This document shows, piece after piece, positions 13,311 through 24,456 of a stretch of 64,000 bases of DNA. The position numbers were made by a program, and so were the translations under genes. The DNA is from Tetradesmus obliquus (Eukaryota; Chlorophyta; Chlorophyceae; Sphaeropleales; Scenedesmaceae), in assembly GCA_030272155.1 (NCBI GenBank), contig CP126205.1:4328501-4392500 (forward strand), written 5' to 3'. Position 1 is the first letter of the stretch. The number at the start of each line of letters is the position of its first letter. Below the pieces are notes generated by a model that saw nothing but the letters and a program-made list of their open reading frames with translations, had not been told where the DNA came from and made no database searches.

Positions 13311-15174
13311 GCTGCGTCCCTATGTTGATCTCTCACTTGCCCTGCGCCCAGGTGTTGCTGCAGAAAGTGACGCACAGCAATCAGCTGCGCCTGTGCTGCT
13401 AGCGCCAGCTCCTTGCTGGCAAGGAAGCAGTCAAGGTACTCGCCATCACTCTGTGACAGCTGCTGCTGCACCTGCGGCCCTTGCATGGCCAGCACAGTGT
13501 ACAGCACAGCAGCCTGCAAGGCAGCCAGGTTGCAGCCTGCAGCGGAGCGAAGCCTGCCACTGCTGCTGCTGCTGCTGTATGCCAGCTGCATGCTGCTGCG
13601 CACAGCCTCCAGCACTGGCGTGCTCACCAGCAGCACCTTAATTAGGTGTGGTGTCGCTGCAGGCAGCGCAGACTCCCACAGCTGCCACAGCCGGCACTGC
13701 ACATGCGCAATCGACAAGACAGGCGCCCAGCGCTCTTCCTGCTGCTGCTGCTGCTCCTGCTGCTGCTGCTGCTGCTGCCCCCAGCCAGGCATCAGTAGCT
13801 CTGCCCAGCTGCTGTCCCCGAAGAGCAGGCCTGCGCAACAGGTAAAATGCACTCTTGTTGCAAGGATCACCTAATCAACCTTAATTGTACTGCTATGCAG
13901 TATTGGCCTGCTGATCACTGACTGCTCATTGCTACTGTGATTGCAGCGCGCGCTGCCGTGCCACACCATGCACTGTGTCAGTATGCGGCGCCTGCAGCGC
14001 AGTACCGTCAGCAGCTGCACAGAGTGTGATGCATTGCCGTGTCACCAGTTGGAACTCAAACAGCACGGCCGCAAGCAGCTCTGGCCTGCATGTGTCAAGC
14101 AGCATGCGCGCGATACAGCTAGGCAGCTGCTTGATGAAGTGTGAGCGCTGCAACCGGCACCCGCAGCAGCACCGGCCACAGGAAACGCATCAGTGAAATT
14201 GTTGCAACGAGATTTCTGCAGCTGCCTGCCATACCCATAGCCGCGCTTCCATTGCAGGCAGCGGTGCTGGGCACACGCGCAGCAGCCTGCCTGCATCAAT
14301 GCTGAGGCTGCTGTTACCAGCAGTAGTAATGAGGCTGCTGCTGCTGCTACTAGCAGTAGTAGTGAGGCTGCTGCTGCTGCCTCTAGCAGTAGTAATGAGG
14401 CTGCTGCTGCTGCTGCTAGCAGTAGTAGTGAGGCTGCTGCTGCTGCTGCTGCTGGCAGTAGTAATGAGGCTGCTGCTGCTGCTGCTGCCTCTAGCAGTAC
14501 TAATGAGGCTGCTGCTGCTGCTACTAGCAGTAGTAGTGAGGCTGCTGCTGCTGCTACTGGCAGTAGTCGTGAGGCTGCTGCTGCTGCTACTAGCAGTAGT
14601 AGTGAGGCTGCTGCTGCTGCTGCTGCTACTAACAGTAGTAGTGAGTCACTACTGCTACACCTGCCCCCACCTGCAGACTGTAGGGCCCACACAAGCTGCG
14701 TAGCATAAGCAGCACGCGCCGGGAGCTCGCATTTTCTACACAGATTTGTCATGGCCAGGATGCAGCGTATGCAGATGGGCCATAGCTCATGGTAGGCGCT
14801 GCTGCCATACGTCTCGGTGATAATCTCTGGCCGCTGCTGCAGCCATGATGCCAGGTCAGCTGCTGTTCCAGGCACGGAGCATCCATGATGCCGTCAAGCA
14901 GCGCTGTTGCCGCAGCAGAGCCGGGCTGTGCAGCGGCCCCCTCAAGGCCTGCACAGACTGCAGCCAAGAGCCGAGTGCTAGTGCGGACTGCAAGCTGCGC
15001 ATCGCCGCTGCAGACCGCAGGTGGTGGGCGCCGCAGCAGTCGCCGCATTGAAGAGGGATTGTTGTGCATCCACAGCCCTTGCAGCTGCCTTGCTGCTTCA
15101 ATAGCTTGCTGTACTGATGGGTCTGTCCCACTGCCCCTGCTGCTGCTGCTGCGTGCTCCACTCCGGCTGGCCAT
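10057..15174 (-). CDS. MYND zinc-finger protein, tandem paralog 1 (one-base frame disruption)
   Basis: Exon blocks mirror the neighbouring paralog: 15174-14671, 13830-12197 (containing a 34-bp tandem array), 11773-11149, 10732-10057. The start MASRSGARSSSS parallels that of the paralog. The C-terminus carries a MYND finger: CNNPGCENLEG (C-x4-C), CAGCRCRYCSAACQ, then H and C in WRRHRKGC. MYND fingers bind zinc and mediate protein contacts; the rest is Ala/Leu/Gln-rich and unrecognised. Two oddities. Exon 1 is 504 nt, but the phase of exon 2 and homology require one base more, placing a frameshift near 14875-14890, where the reading moves from GIMDAP to PGTAADLASWLQQ. Exon 2 keeps frame only if eight of the nine 34-bp units (272 nt) are removed, presumably by splicing. 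The frameshift may be a sequencing error or early decay. Confidence 0.7.
10068..10296 (-). repeat. MYND-encoding tract nearly identical to 16423-16651
   Basis: These 229 nt match 16423-16651 with about five differences by eye, whereas the two genes otherwise align only at the protein level. The tract begins in or near the last codons and covers the MYND finger. This looks like recent gene conversion or strong constraint; the silent-site identity favours conversion. Confidence 0.8.
12891..13196 (-). repeat. 34-bp tandem array, 9 copies, containing CAG|GT
   Basis: GGCCTG recurs at 12891, 12925, 12959, 12993, 13027, 13061, 13095, 13129 and 13163, an exact 34-bp period with near-perfect copies. 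On the minus strand each unit encodes LLPGDAQAYC and contains CCAG|GTGACG. The paralog has a single corresponding segment (LLHLLPGGRDAF). Because 34 is not a multiple of 3, reading through hits TGA in the second copy. Splicing from the AG|GT of one unit to that of a later one removes whole units; removing eight (272 nt) restores the downstream phase. Confidence 0.9.
14299..14643 (-). repeat. CTG/GCAGTAGTA minisatellite in intron 1 of MYND paralog 1
   Basis: About ten units of roughly 30-36 bp. Each has a variable CTG run followed by a TAGCAGTAGTARTGAGG-like core, so unit length changes by triplets. It falls inside the inferred intron 14670-13831. Long open frames across it are repeat artefacts. 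Confidence 0.8.
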
Positions 15175-15809
15175 TGCGTGCCGTGCAGCAGTACACGACA
15201 AGCAAGAATCTTTTAGGACACCTATGCGACGGCAGTACGTGCGTCTGAAGCTTTCAGTGGAGCGTATGGGCTCGGTACAATCACCCTGCTGCAACACGCG
15301 ACCAAAGCCAGCTTGATCAAAAGGCTGAAGGTCCGATTGGAAGTATACCAACACCTTTCAAGGCAAGAAAGAGACGGAGGTGCCTGCGACATCACGGAAA
15401 GACAGTGGGTGTACAGTGGGAAGCTGAACGCCAAACCCTACCCTTCCCCAGCAAAATGCAGCCCCATAAGGTCTCGGCAATATCTCTGGACAACAAAAAG
15501 CTGAACACCATCACCACTGCGTACTTCTAAAGATCACATTGAACCTCGCCACGTGACGGCACCTTAGTATGCATGCCCCACATCCAGTGCAAAATCTCTG
15601 CTCACTGGTCACTCACTAGCGAGGCAACGGCACAGCCAGGCACAAGCAGATCGGACACAAGCCTCATCTGCTGACAGCCCCTGACTGCAGTTTCAGCCGG
15701 TCACAGCCTGCAGCTGGCATGCCCAGCACCCTGCATGTTGCAGCCACATCGGACAAGACATCACAACTGCTGCTGCTGCTGCTGCTGCTGCCGCTGCTGC
15801 TGCTGCTGC

Positions 15810-15854
<45 letters not shown>

Positions 15855-16282
15855 GTTGCTGCGGACGTGGCTGCACTAAAACGTGCTGCAACTGTGCACT
15901 GCTGCACTTCCTCAACCAACGCAGGCCGCTGCACAAGTCCAAGTGTTCTTCGGCAGTGGGTGAGTGCGGCCACTGGCAGCTGGCAGCTCGTTACAAGTAC
16001 GGCACGCACAAGTCTACAAGGTGTGCAGAGTGTCACTCAGAGTGCTGAGAGCAATGCGCAACTGCAATGGCTCGCCTCGCTTCTAACTGTCGGCAGCCTC
16101 TGCTGCGAGAAAAAAACATAGATTGTTGGACGACATCTGCCTGCCTGTGTGATAGCTCACTGTGCCGTCTTGCACGGTAGCAGCTGCCGCAGAAGCCAAG
16201 TTGAAATGCTGCTGCAACACAACTCAGAATGAATGGTGACTGCCACTGCGCAGCTGCTCTTGTTGCGCTGCACGTTAATGCA

Positions 16283-16314
<32 letters not shown>

Positions 16315-16411
16315 TTGCTGCCTGCATGGGTCACCCTCATGTTGACAGAGACATTTTTAGTTCACATAGTTGCAAGAATTGCACTGAAGCCAGCTAGGTC
16401 CATTAGCGGCG
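15175..16411. other. intergenic region between the tandem MYND genes
   Basis: 5' flank of MYND paralog 1 and 3' flank of paralog 2. It holds interrupted CTG runs at about 15768-15853 and 16282-16321. No conserved coding segment was recognised on either strand. Confidence 0.5.
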
Positions 16412-19400
16412 TCACCCGCACACCAGCCCTGCTGACCCCATGGCCTTGCAGCCCTTCCTGTGCTGCCGCCAGTCAGCTGCCTGGCAGGCTGCACTGCAGT
16501 AGCGGCAGCGGCAGCCAGCACACGCCTTGCTGGCCACTGCTGCCTCACTGGCTCCCTCCAGGTTCTCACAGCTGGGGTTGTTGCACACCAGCGGCAGCGG
16601 CGCAGCAGCCACCAGCGCCCTGCACAGCTGCAGCGCATCCGCATACAGCTGGGTGATGTCATTCGGCTGCTGCTGAGAGCGGCTTGCTTGGTTTGCACCA
16701 CCACTGCTGCTCCTGCTGCTGCTGCTGCTGCTGCTGCTGTGAGTGTGCTCATCTGGGTACTTTGGCGGCTGCGCACCAACAGCAGTCATCACCCGCAAGG
16801 CGTCAGGCCAGCTGCTGTCGAAGGCTGCTGCTGCCTCCGCCCAGGCCCTGCTCTGCTGCAGCAGCGGCAGCAGGTAGCCCCACCTGGTGGGAGCTGGCAC
16901 TGCAGCACTGCTGCTGGCGCTGCTGCTGCTGCTGTTGCCAGCATCTGCAGGGCTTGGGCTTGCTTCGCCAGTGACAGCAGCCCTGCCTGCTGCCCCTGCC
17001 CCTGCCAGGGCTTGGAAGCTGAAGCCTGACGGCCCAGCCAGGCCCAGCTGCAGCAGCAGCGGGTGCAGCGCTGCCAGCAGCGCCAGCACCGCCAGCTGCC
17101 AACCCCTCCACTGCTGCTGAATGCTGCTGGCTTCAGCAGCTGTGCCCTGCTGCTGCTGCTGCTGCTCTGAAGTGGGCAGCGGCATCCATATGCAACCGCT
17201 GCTGCCGTTGCTGCTGCTGCCGTCCCAGCACTTGCGAAACAAGGAGCTGCCATCCAAACTCCTGCAAGCAGCAAGCCACACGTGCTTCTTATGCCATGTC
17301 TACACCCCTGACGCGCAGTGCACTGCTGTTGTTCTGCTTCCCATTTCCTCTAGCATCGCACTCGAAACAGTGCCGTCGGCACTATTGTTTTCTTTCTTGC
17401 TGGTGTAGCCTATTTGCGTGTGTTCAATTTGTCAACATGTTGGGGGTGGGAGGTGCTGTAAAAGTAAAGTCAAATGCGCACAGCAATGATAGTCTTCTTG
17501 TAAGTCATCTGTGTATGCGTTCTCTGCATGCCGTGCTGCTCAGCTGCGCCGTGCCTACTGTTGTGTAGGTTGGGTTGTGACAAAAGTATCTGACAATGAC
17601 AACAATGTCATGCACTGCAAAAACGCCCGCTATGTCTGCTCATGCCGCGCACCTTGCGTACAGCTCCGGCGCTGTGCTGCCGGCTGCCGCTGCTGCCGCC
17701 TCCATTGCATCCGCCAGCACCACAGCAGACCTGGCCACCAGCACAGCCAGCAGCGCAGCACTCGCCCTGCGCTGGCTGCTGCTGCCAGGCGTGGCACTGC
17801 GCTGACCTGAGCTGACAGCTTGCTGCTGCGGCTGCTCATTGTGACCTGGGCTGACAGCTTGCTGCTGCGGCTGCTCATTCTGACCTGAGCTGACAGCTTG
17901 CTGCTGCGGCTGCTCATTGTGACCTGGGCTGACAGCTTGCTGCTGCGGCTGCTCATTCTGACCTGAGCTGACAGCTTGCTGCTGCGGCTGCTCATTCTGA
18001 CCTGAGCTGACAGCTTGCTGCTGCGGCTGCTCATTCTGACCTGAGCTGACAGCTTGCTGCTGCGGCTGCTCATTGTGACCTGAGCTGACAGCTTGCTGCT
18101 GCGGCTGCTCATTGTGACCTGGGCTGACAGCTTGCTGCTGCGGCTGCTCATTCTGACCTGAGCTGACAGCTTGCTGCTGCGGCTGCTCATTCTGACCTGA
18201 GCTGACAGCTTGCTGCTGCGGCTGCTCATTCTGACCTGAGCTGACAGCTTGCTGCTGCGGCTGCTCATTGTGACCTGGGCTGACAGCTTGCTGCTGCGGC
18301 TGCTCATTGTGACCTGGGCTGAAAGCTTGCTGCTGCGGCTGCTCATTGTGACCTGGGCTGAAAGCTTGCTGCTGCGGCTGCTCATTGTGACCTGGGCTGA
18401 AAGCTTGCTGCTGCGGCTGCTCATTCCACTGCCGTACAACTTGCTGCACGCTGCGGGCTATGCAACAGACGTACCCCAGCAGGGCAGGTGCTGCAGCAGG
18501 GAAGCAGGCAGCAGCAGCCTCAAAGCTGCCTGCTGCCGGTGCTGCCTGCAGCGCTTCCTGTGCCTCAACAGCAGCACCTGCCTGTGCAGCTGTATCGGTA
18601 CTCGCCCCGCCTTCTTCCGCTGCCAATGATTGCCCTGCCCCAGCTACTGCCTTGATAAGTGCTGCGCTGCGCTTGGTACAACTAACCATGGCAGGGGCGA
18701 TGGCAGGCACAGCTGCTGGGTCATGCAGCGCTGCTGCCAGGGTCCTGCTGCTGCAGGCCTGCTGCAGCAGCTGCACAGCTAGCAGCATGTCTGCTGCTTT
18801 CAGGTGTGGGCTGCGCACACAGCACTCGATGAGATCAAGCGCTTCCCCTGCACAGCATCACAGCGGCACGCACATGTAGGGCTAGCTAGCCCTATAGGGC
18901 CCAGCTGCGCCAATCCCGCAAGAGTGGATAAAGTCACTGCATGCAACCCCATGAGCCTTGTCTGGCTCCTTTGTGGGTGGGCCTGTGGCCCTACTTTGGT
19001 AACTGGTAGCAACACTTCAGCACCAGCTGACTGTGCTTGCCTCTGCTGATGCATTGCATGGTCAGCCAGCGCAACAACCATGGTGCACAGCGACAGACCT
19101 GCACTACGGGTTCGTGCATGGTGCTGAAGCGGTGCTTGCAGTGACCTTATCCATCCTTGCTGCAAGCAGTGACCTTATCCACCCTTGCTGGTAGCTTTGA
19201 GCTGGCAGTGGCCAAGTGCTGCCCCTGCACTTCTCATCCCACCTGCATCCAGCCTGCAGCCGCTGCTGTCCAGCGCCGCCCTCAACGCCAGCAGCTGATC
19301 GCCCGCACCCCAGCCGCCCTCCAGCTCAAAGCTACCGCCAGCATGCTGCACGGGTGCTGCCAGCGCTCGCAGAAGCGGCGGCACAGCCCACGCAGAGCTT

Positions 19401-20047
19401 TGCAGCAGCTGCCGCCAGCTGCTGGGGTCCTGCGGCACGTGGGCAACCTCGCGCAGCAGCTGCAGCAGCAGCAAGTTGCTGCTGGTGAACAGCAGTCTGA
19501 GGTTGCGGCCGAGCGGCGCCGCTGCCAGCAGCTGCAGCTGCACTGCCAGCTGCAGGTGCCCCATTGCCGGCAGCCCTCCCACATCCCGCTGCTGCGCAGC
19601 TGCTGCTGCACCTGCCCTCATGATCCGAGCGATGCTGTGACCCTGCAGCAGCTGCACTGCGCTCCTGGCTAGGGTGGCTAGCTGCTCCGTGCGCCATGCA
19701 GCGAATGCGGCTTCACCTGGTGCTGCAGGGGGTTGGGGCAGGGCTTTCAGCTGCCTGTCTACGACCTGCAGAAATGCATCCCTGCCACCAGGCAGCAGGT
19801 GCAGCAGCTGCTCATGTAGAGCTGGGATGCTGGCGGCCTGCTGCTGCTGCTGCTGCTCGTTGGCTTGCTCATGCAGCAGCACAGTTGCAGCCAGCAGCTG
19901 CTGCAGCGCTGCTGTTGCCAGCTCACTGCTGCACACCAAGTCATTCAGTGCCCGTGCCACCGGGCCACGCAGCTCGCAGAGAGCCAGCACGCTTTTGATC
20001 ACAGACTGGCGCAGCACCAGCGCCCGAACTTCTGCGCCACAGGTAAC

Positions 20048-20080
<33 letters not shown>

Positions 20081-20247
20081 GTCCAGCGCCAGCGCCAGGC
20101 AGTGCTGCACCTGCTGCAGCAGCGGCTGAGCAGTGCGCAGCATCAGCGGAGCCAGCAGCGCGGGCCTGCTGCTTACGGTGCGGCCAGCCAGCATCCAGAA
20201 CGCGTTCTGCACTGACAGCACAAGTAGTACAGGCAGCCACCATTGCC

Positions 20248-20278
<31 letters not shown>

Positions 20279-21067
20279 AGGACCCAGGAGTGCTACTTTG
20301 ATCTGCGGCCAACTGTCAAGCAGGCCTGCACAGCAGCAGCAGCAGCAGCAGCAGCAGTAGCCTGAGAACATGGGTTCTTTGGCGTCTTCAGCAAACCTTG
20401 GACCCCGGATGAACAGGAGGTGTTTGCAGGTGGCACCTTTCACTGTGCGTTGCATGCTGGCCACTGACCGCTGGACATGCATTCCACTTGTCGTTGTACT
20501 CATTTCCTGAAAATGCATCACCTGCTATGCGGCCAGGTCGAACGCAGCTGCAGGCTGCGCCCCGCAACCACACAGCACGGCTGGCATGCTGCTGCAGCTT
20601 CCTGCTAGCTCACCTGCCTCCTCCAGCACCAGTGCAAACCGCTCAGTAAAGACGTCAGCGGACGTGCAGTGCATCACCAGCGTCAGCAGCTGCACCAGGC
20701 AGCGCATGCAGACCAACCACATCAGCACAGCAGGGCCCTGCACGTCCGAGGTGACAGCAAACAGATCTGGCATCTGCTGCAGCCAAGCTATCAGGGACAC
20801 CAGAAGATGAACACTCTCATTCTGTTGGAGCATGCCGAGGAGAATCTGCTCTGCAGATGGTGCAGCAAACCGCGGTCGTACAGCATCGGCAAGCAGGTCT
20901 AGCAGGCGCTTGCTCTCCTGCACTGTCTGCTTGGCTGCGCCGGACAGCACAGCCGGTGGAGGCGCCCTCAGCAGCTTGGCGGCCTGCCGTGACTTCCACA
21001 GGCTGCTCAGCTGCCTTGCTGCACTCAGGGCAGCAGCACTGCTGCTGCTGCTGCTGCTGCTGGCCAT
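16412..21067 (-). CDS. MYND zinc-finger protein, tandem paralog 2
   Basis: Four exons join in frame to 1,193 aa: 21067-20614 (phase 1 end), 20325-19243, 18847-17653, 17261-16412. Every junction has GT-AG and matching phase. It starts MASSSSSSSSAAALSAARQL and ends with a MYND finger (CNNPSCENLEG, KACAGCRCRYCSAACQ, WRQHRKGC) about 20 residues from the C-terminus. The body is helical-looking Leu/Ala/Gln-rich sequence with conserved blocks shared with paralog 1 (RSPHLKA, LLAVLVARSAVVLADAMEAA, WQLAVL). Exon 3 contains 16 perfect-length 13-residue repeats (NEQPQQQAVSSGQ type). MYND fingers are protein-interaction modules; there is no SET domain or other catalytic domain to suggest an enzyme. The function is unknown. 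It is divergent from the PP2C gene, with 352 bp between start codons. Confidence 0.8.
16423..16651 (-). repeat. partner of the 10068-10296 conversion tract
   Basis: Second copy of the MYND-encoding 229-nt tract; about five mismatches to 10068-10296. Similarity falls off sharply upstream, where paralog 2 has a different Ser/Gln-rich linker. Confidence 0.8.
17802..18425 (-). repeat. 39-bp in-frame minisatellite, 16 copies
   Basis: Exactly 16 x 39 bp = 624 bp. On the minus strand it encodes 13-residue units NEQPQQQA(V/F)S(P/S)G(H/Q). Variants such as SPGH and SSGQ alternate along the array, indicating shuffling of units rather than simple drift. All three minus-strand frames are largely open, so alternative-frame open reading (KLSAQV type) is a by-product. 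Confidence 0.95.
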
Positions 21068-21419
21068 GCCGGAGCTTCAACAACAGACTGGTGAGCTCTG
21101 GTGCCTGAGCATACACACGGTTAGAAGATGCTAGCTGTCAAACCAAACTGCATGCTGCTGCTGCCTGCAGGTATGGGCTGCTCGGAAGTGCTGACCGGCC
21201 AAGTTCTTTGACTGCAGTGACAGATGTTCAGGTCATGAGATGTCATGACATGCGTGACATCGCCCATGTAGGTCGGTTCCCCTTTCCTGTTCGATGCTTT
21301 GCACGTGCTTTGTAAAGCCATTCGAATACTTCTTTGCTGCTGCCACTCCTGTGCTCGCCATTCCCACCACACTCGGTGTGCAAGAGACTGCAAGTCACTC
21401 GTGGTGCTCTCATTTCAAA
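21068..21419. promoter_or_regulatory. divergent intergenic region, MYND paralog 2 / PP2C
   Basis: A 352-bp stretch between the start codons of two divergently oriented genes, so it should hold both promoters and 5' UTRs. I recognise no TATA box or defined operator. The extent is inferred from the start codons only. Confidence 0.5.
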
Positions 21420-23102
21420 ATGGCAGCTACCATGCGCACATCGACTGGTCTGAGGACAGCCCGCACATCGCAGCGCTCCAGCAGGGTGGTAGTTCGGGCT
21501 GCATCAGTGGCAGTCTCCGCCCCGGTTGTTGTGAAGCAGCAGGGCGCATACACATGCCGTGGAACTGTTCGTCAGGTTAACGAGGACCGCTACGATGTGA
21601 AGGTAGGGAATTGCCGCAGGCAGGGCATTTTGCTTCTTGGCGCGTTCATTTGGCGTGTTTGCCCCGATCTTTGCCATTACTGGAAACATTTATACTTGAT
21701 AACAGGACTTTGTAAGCCTAGCAGAGCGACCAGGCCGTGTTGTAGCAGTTGCTCGGCAGCAAGCAGTAGTGCCTTGTGCATCAGCCTGAGCTGCGTCAGC
21801 TGCTGCCCTGCAGGTTGTTGCACCCTCATCAAGCGACAAGGGCGATCCCTTCGCATTTGCAGGAGTGTATGATGGCCATGGTGAGCGCATGCAGCAGCAG
21901 CACATGCAGGGGACGCACTTTCACATGTTGCTAGCCTGACACAGCAGAAACTCATTGGGTGTAGACTGCATTTTCATTTGATCCTACATCAAGTGGTGCA
22001 TTACATCTGTCAAGCTTAGCATCAGGTGCATTGCATCTCACCGTATTCTCACATGCGTGGTACTTGCGCGCGTGTCCGTTGCTGAGCCTCAGCACTGCAG
22101 GCAGCTCCTGCAGCTGGTGAGCGCCACCGTTGCACCCCGCACAACACACCCTCGCTAAACCACATGTTTCTCCAATCCGCCCCACCCCGCTCTGCAGGCG
22201 GCTCTGCCGTGGCTGACTGGCTGTCCCAGAACCTGTTTGCCGTGGTGGGCCAGCACTGGCAGGGCGGCAACGCGCCCGAGGCCTCCATCGCTGACGCCTA
22301 CACGCAGGCTGACAAGCAGCTGCTGGTGTCCAAGGGCTTCATGGGACTGGGTGAGTGCATTGAAGAGCTTTGTACAGCTACCTTTTAAACTTTATTCAAT
22401 TGTAGAACGTAGTACAGGCAGGCAAGCAGCTGCTGGTGTCCAAGGGCTTCATGGGACTGGTGAGTGCCGGCACTGTACAGCATCGTACAACTGTACCATT
22501 TTGGTGTTGAGAGTAGCGGCAGCAGCAGCAGTAGCAGCAGCAATAGCAGCAGCATTAGGCAAGCTCGCTGTGGACACGGCTCACCAGCTGACCATGCAGC
22601 AGCTGCTCAGCAGCAGTATTACCGCTGAGTAGCGCCAGTCGCTGACAGCTATGCACACCACAGTCTACACGCGCACATACTGCTAGTGCAACAGTAACAA
22701 CATTCCCCGCTCAACATTATGTTACATGCTGCTTGTCTCTGCAGGCGAGCGCGGCATCGGCGGCAGCAAGTGCGGCGCCACCGCTGTCAACACGCTGATG
22801 TTCACCGCGCCCGATGGCACCACGCAGCTGCTGACGGCCAATGTGGGTGATGCGCGCATCCTGCTCATCAGGAATGGCGAGGCCATTGAGCTCAGCGAGG
22901 AGCACGTGCCCGACAAGTGAGTTGGGGGCTGGGAGCTCAGCTAGGTTAAGTGTGTGTCGCCTGGGGATTAGGTCTGCGACTTAGGGTGAGAGGTCGACAT
23001 GGTGTTCCCATGGAGCCAGGCGTTCATGCGCTGAGCAAGGGGCGCGTGCCTGACAAGTGCGTTCAATGCTGTGGGGCAGTGCTGAGTAGCTGCAGGGCAT
23101 GC

Positions 23103-23133
<31 letters not shown>

Positions 23134-24456
23134 TTGGCGAGGCCATCGAGCTCAGCGAGGAGCACGTGCCCGACAAGTGAGTTGGTGTACAGCAGCAGCA
23201 GCGACAGCAGCAGCAGCGACAGCAGCAGCAGCAGCAGCGACAGCAGCAGCAGCAGCAGCAATAGCAGCAGCAACAGCAGCAGTGCTTAGCATGTGCCTGG
23301 CACGCTGAGCATACATATGCAAGCTGATATGCATGGTGGCAGCCGTTGCGCCATGGAGCTCAGCACTGTGCTTAGCAATCTCTGGGCTGCTTCGTTGATC
23401 ACATCCACGCGGTAGTCAGTAGCTGTGACTGCATTGCGCTGCTGCACCATGCAGTTGCGCTCGCCCTAGATCACGATGCACCTGCCTCACGCGCTCAAGC
23501 AGCTCAGCCGCGCATCGTAGGAAGCGCGAGCGCGTGCGCATTGACCAAGACAACCCCAACCCTCAGCAGCGGTTGACCTGCTTTGCAGCTCGGATTCCAT
23601 TGTCTTGCTTTGCATCGCCGCAGGGAGAGTGAGCGCGTGCGCATTGAGGGCAACAACTCCAACCCCAAGCTGCGGCCAACCTGCTGTTCAGATTGAACTC
23701 CTTTCTTTTGCTTTGCATTGCCGCAGGGAGAGCGAGCGCGTGCGCATTGAGCGCAACAACCCCAACCCGAAGCTGCCCATGGTGCGCTACATCGGCGGCA
23801 CATGGCGCGTGGGAGGCCTGCTGGCACTGAGCAGGGCCTTTGGCGACGCATACCTCAAGGTGCGGGGCGCGTGTAGTTTCAGTGGGTTAGGGTTGGGTTC
23901 AGGATTGAGGTTTGGTAGCAGTAAGGGGGCCGACAGCACCTTGCTTGTGCTACTGCATACTGTACACATACCTCAAGCTGCGTCCCCAGCCATGGGTCTG
24001 GCAGCATTACAACGGCCTACGGCACCTTGCGGCTGCTCCCGCATACCTTGTTGTCCATGCAGTTTGAGGGCATCATCACCTGCATCTGTTACCTAGATCT
24101 GACACTGCTGCTCTTCGTGTTTTGCTTCATGTCTGCAGGGCAGCCTGCAGTTTGAGGGCATCACAGCTGGTGGTGACGGCTACAGCAGCGGCTTCGGCCT
24201 CGTAGCCACACCCTACACCACCCTCACGACCCTGACCCCCCAGGACAGCTTCCTGGTGCTGGCTTCAGATGGCCTCTTTGCGGAGGAGGCGAGGGGCGGG
24301 GGTGGCGGCCTGGACAATGAGGGAGTGGCTGAGCTGTGCAAGGCAGCTGGCAAGGATGCAGATTGCGCCAAGATTGCGGAGACGCTGGCGAAGACAGCGG
24401 TGAAGGTGGGCAGCACGGACGATGTGACAGTGGTGGTGATGCGCCTGGGCGCATGA
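21420..24456 (+). CDS. chloroplast-targeted PP2C-family protein phosphatase
   Basis: Six exons give 341 aa in perfect phase: 21420-21602, 21814-21880, 22198-22350, 22745-22916, 23727-23859, 24139-24456. The N-terminus MAATMRTSTGLRTARTSQRS, rich in Arg/Ser/Thr and almost free of acids, looks like a chloroplast transit peptide of about 35 residues. PP2C motifs follow in order: RQVNEDRYDV, VYDGHGGSAVAD, GSKCGATAVN, LTANVGDARILLIRNGEA, WRVGGLLALSRAFGD, FLVLASDGLF, STDDVTVVVM. The metal-binding Asp residues (NED, DGHG, ASDG, DDV) are all present, so a Mn/Mg-dependent Ser/Thr phosphatase is expected. Length is typical of a single-domain PP2C. Which plastid phosphatase it matches (for example a TAP38/PPH1 type) cannot be decided by eye. 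Introns 3, 4 and 5 and the 3' flank contain echoes of its exons. Confidence 0.9.
22414..22468 (+). repeat. echo of PP2C exon 3 end
   Basis: Near-perfect copy of about 50 nt (KQLLVSKGFMGL plus donor), offset 100 bp from the true exon edge at 22350. One G is missing just before the GTGAG donor, so using it would change the frame. Confidence 0.9.
23024..23186 (+). repeat. echoes of PP2C exon 4 end
   Basis: 23131-23186 copies about 55 nt (GEAIELSEEHVPDK plus GTGAGTTGG donor) with one or two changes. A weaker copy (GRVPDK-like) lies near 23040-23062. CAG runs occur around both, suggesting slippage-prone DNA near the duplication ends. Confidence 0.85.
23515..23690 (+). repeat. echoes of PP2C exon 5 start
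   Basis: About 23622-23680 copies the acceptor and RESERVRIEGNNSNPKL. About 23515-23572 is a more decayed copy (RVRIDQDNPNP). The true exon starts at 23727. Age appears to increase with distance from the real exon. Confidence 0.85.

Noticed and set aside
17630..18439. Alternative-frame open reading of SSRSSKLSAQV-type repeats
   Set aside because: Mirror of the 39-bp array in another minus-strand frame; the in-phase spliced frame gives the conserved MYND protein.
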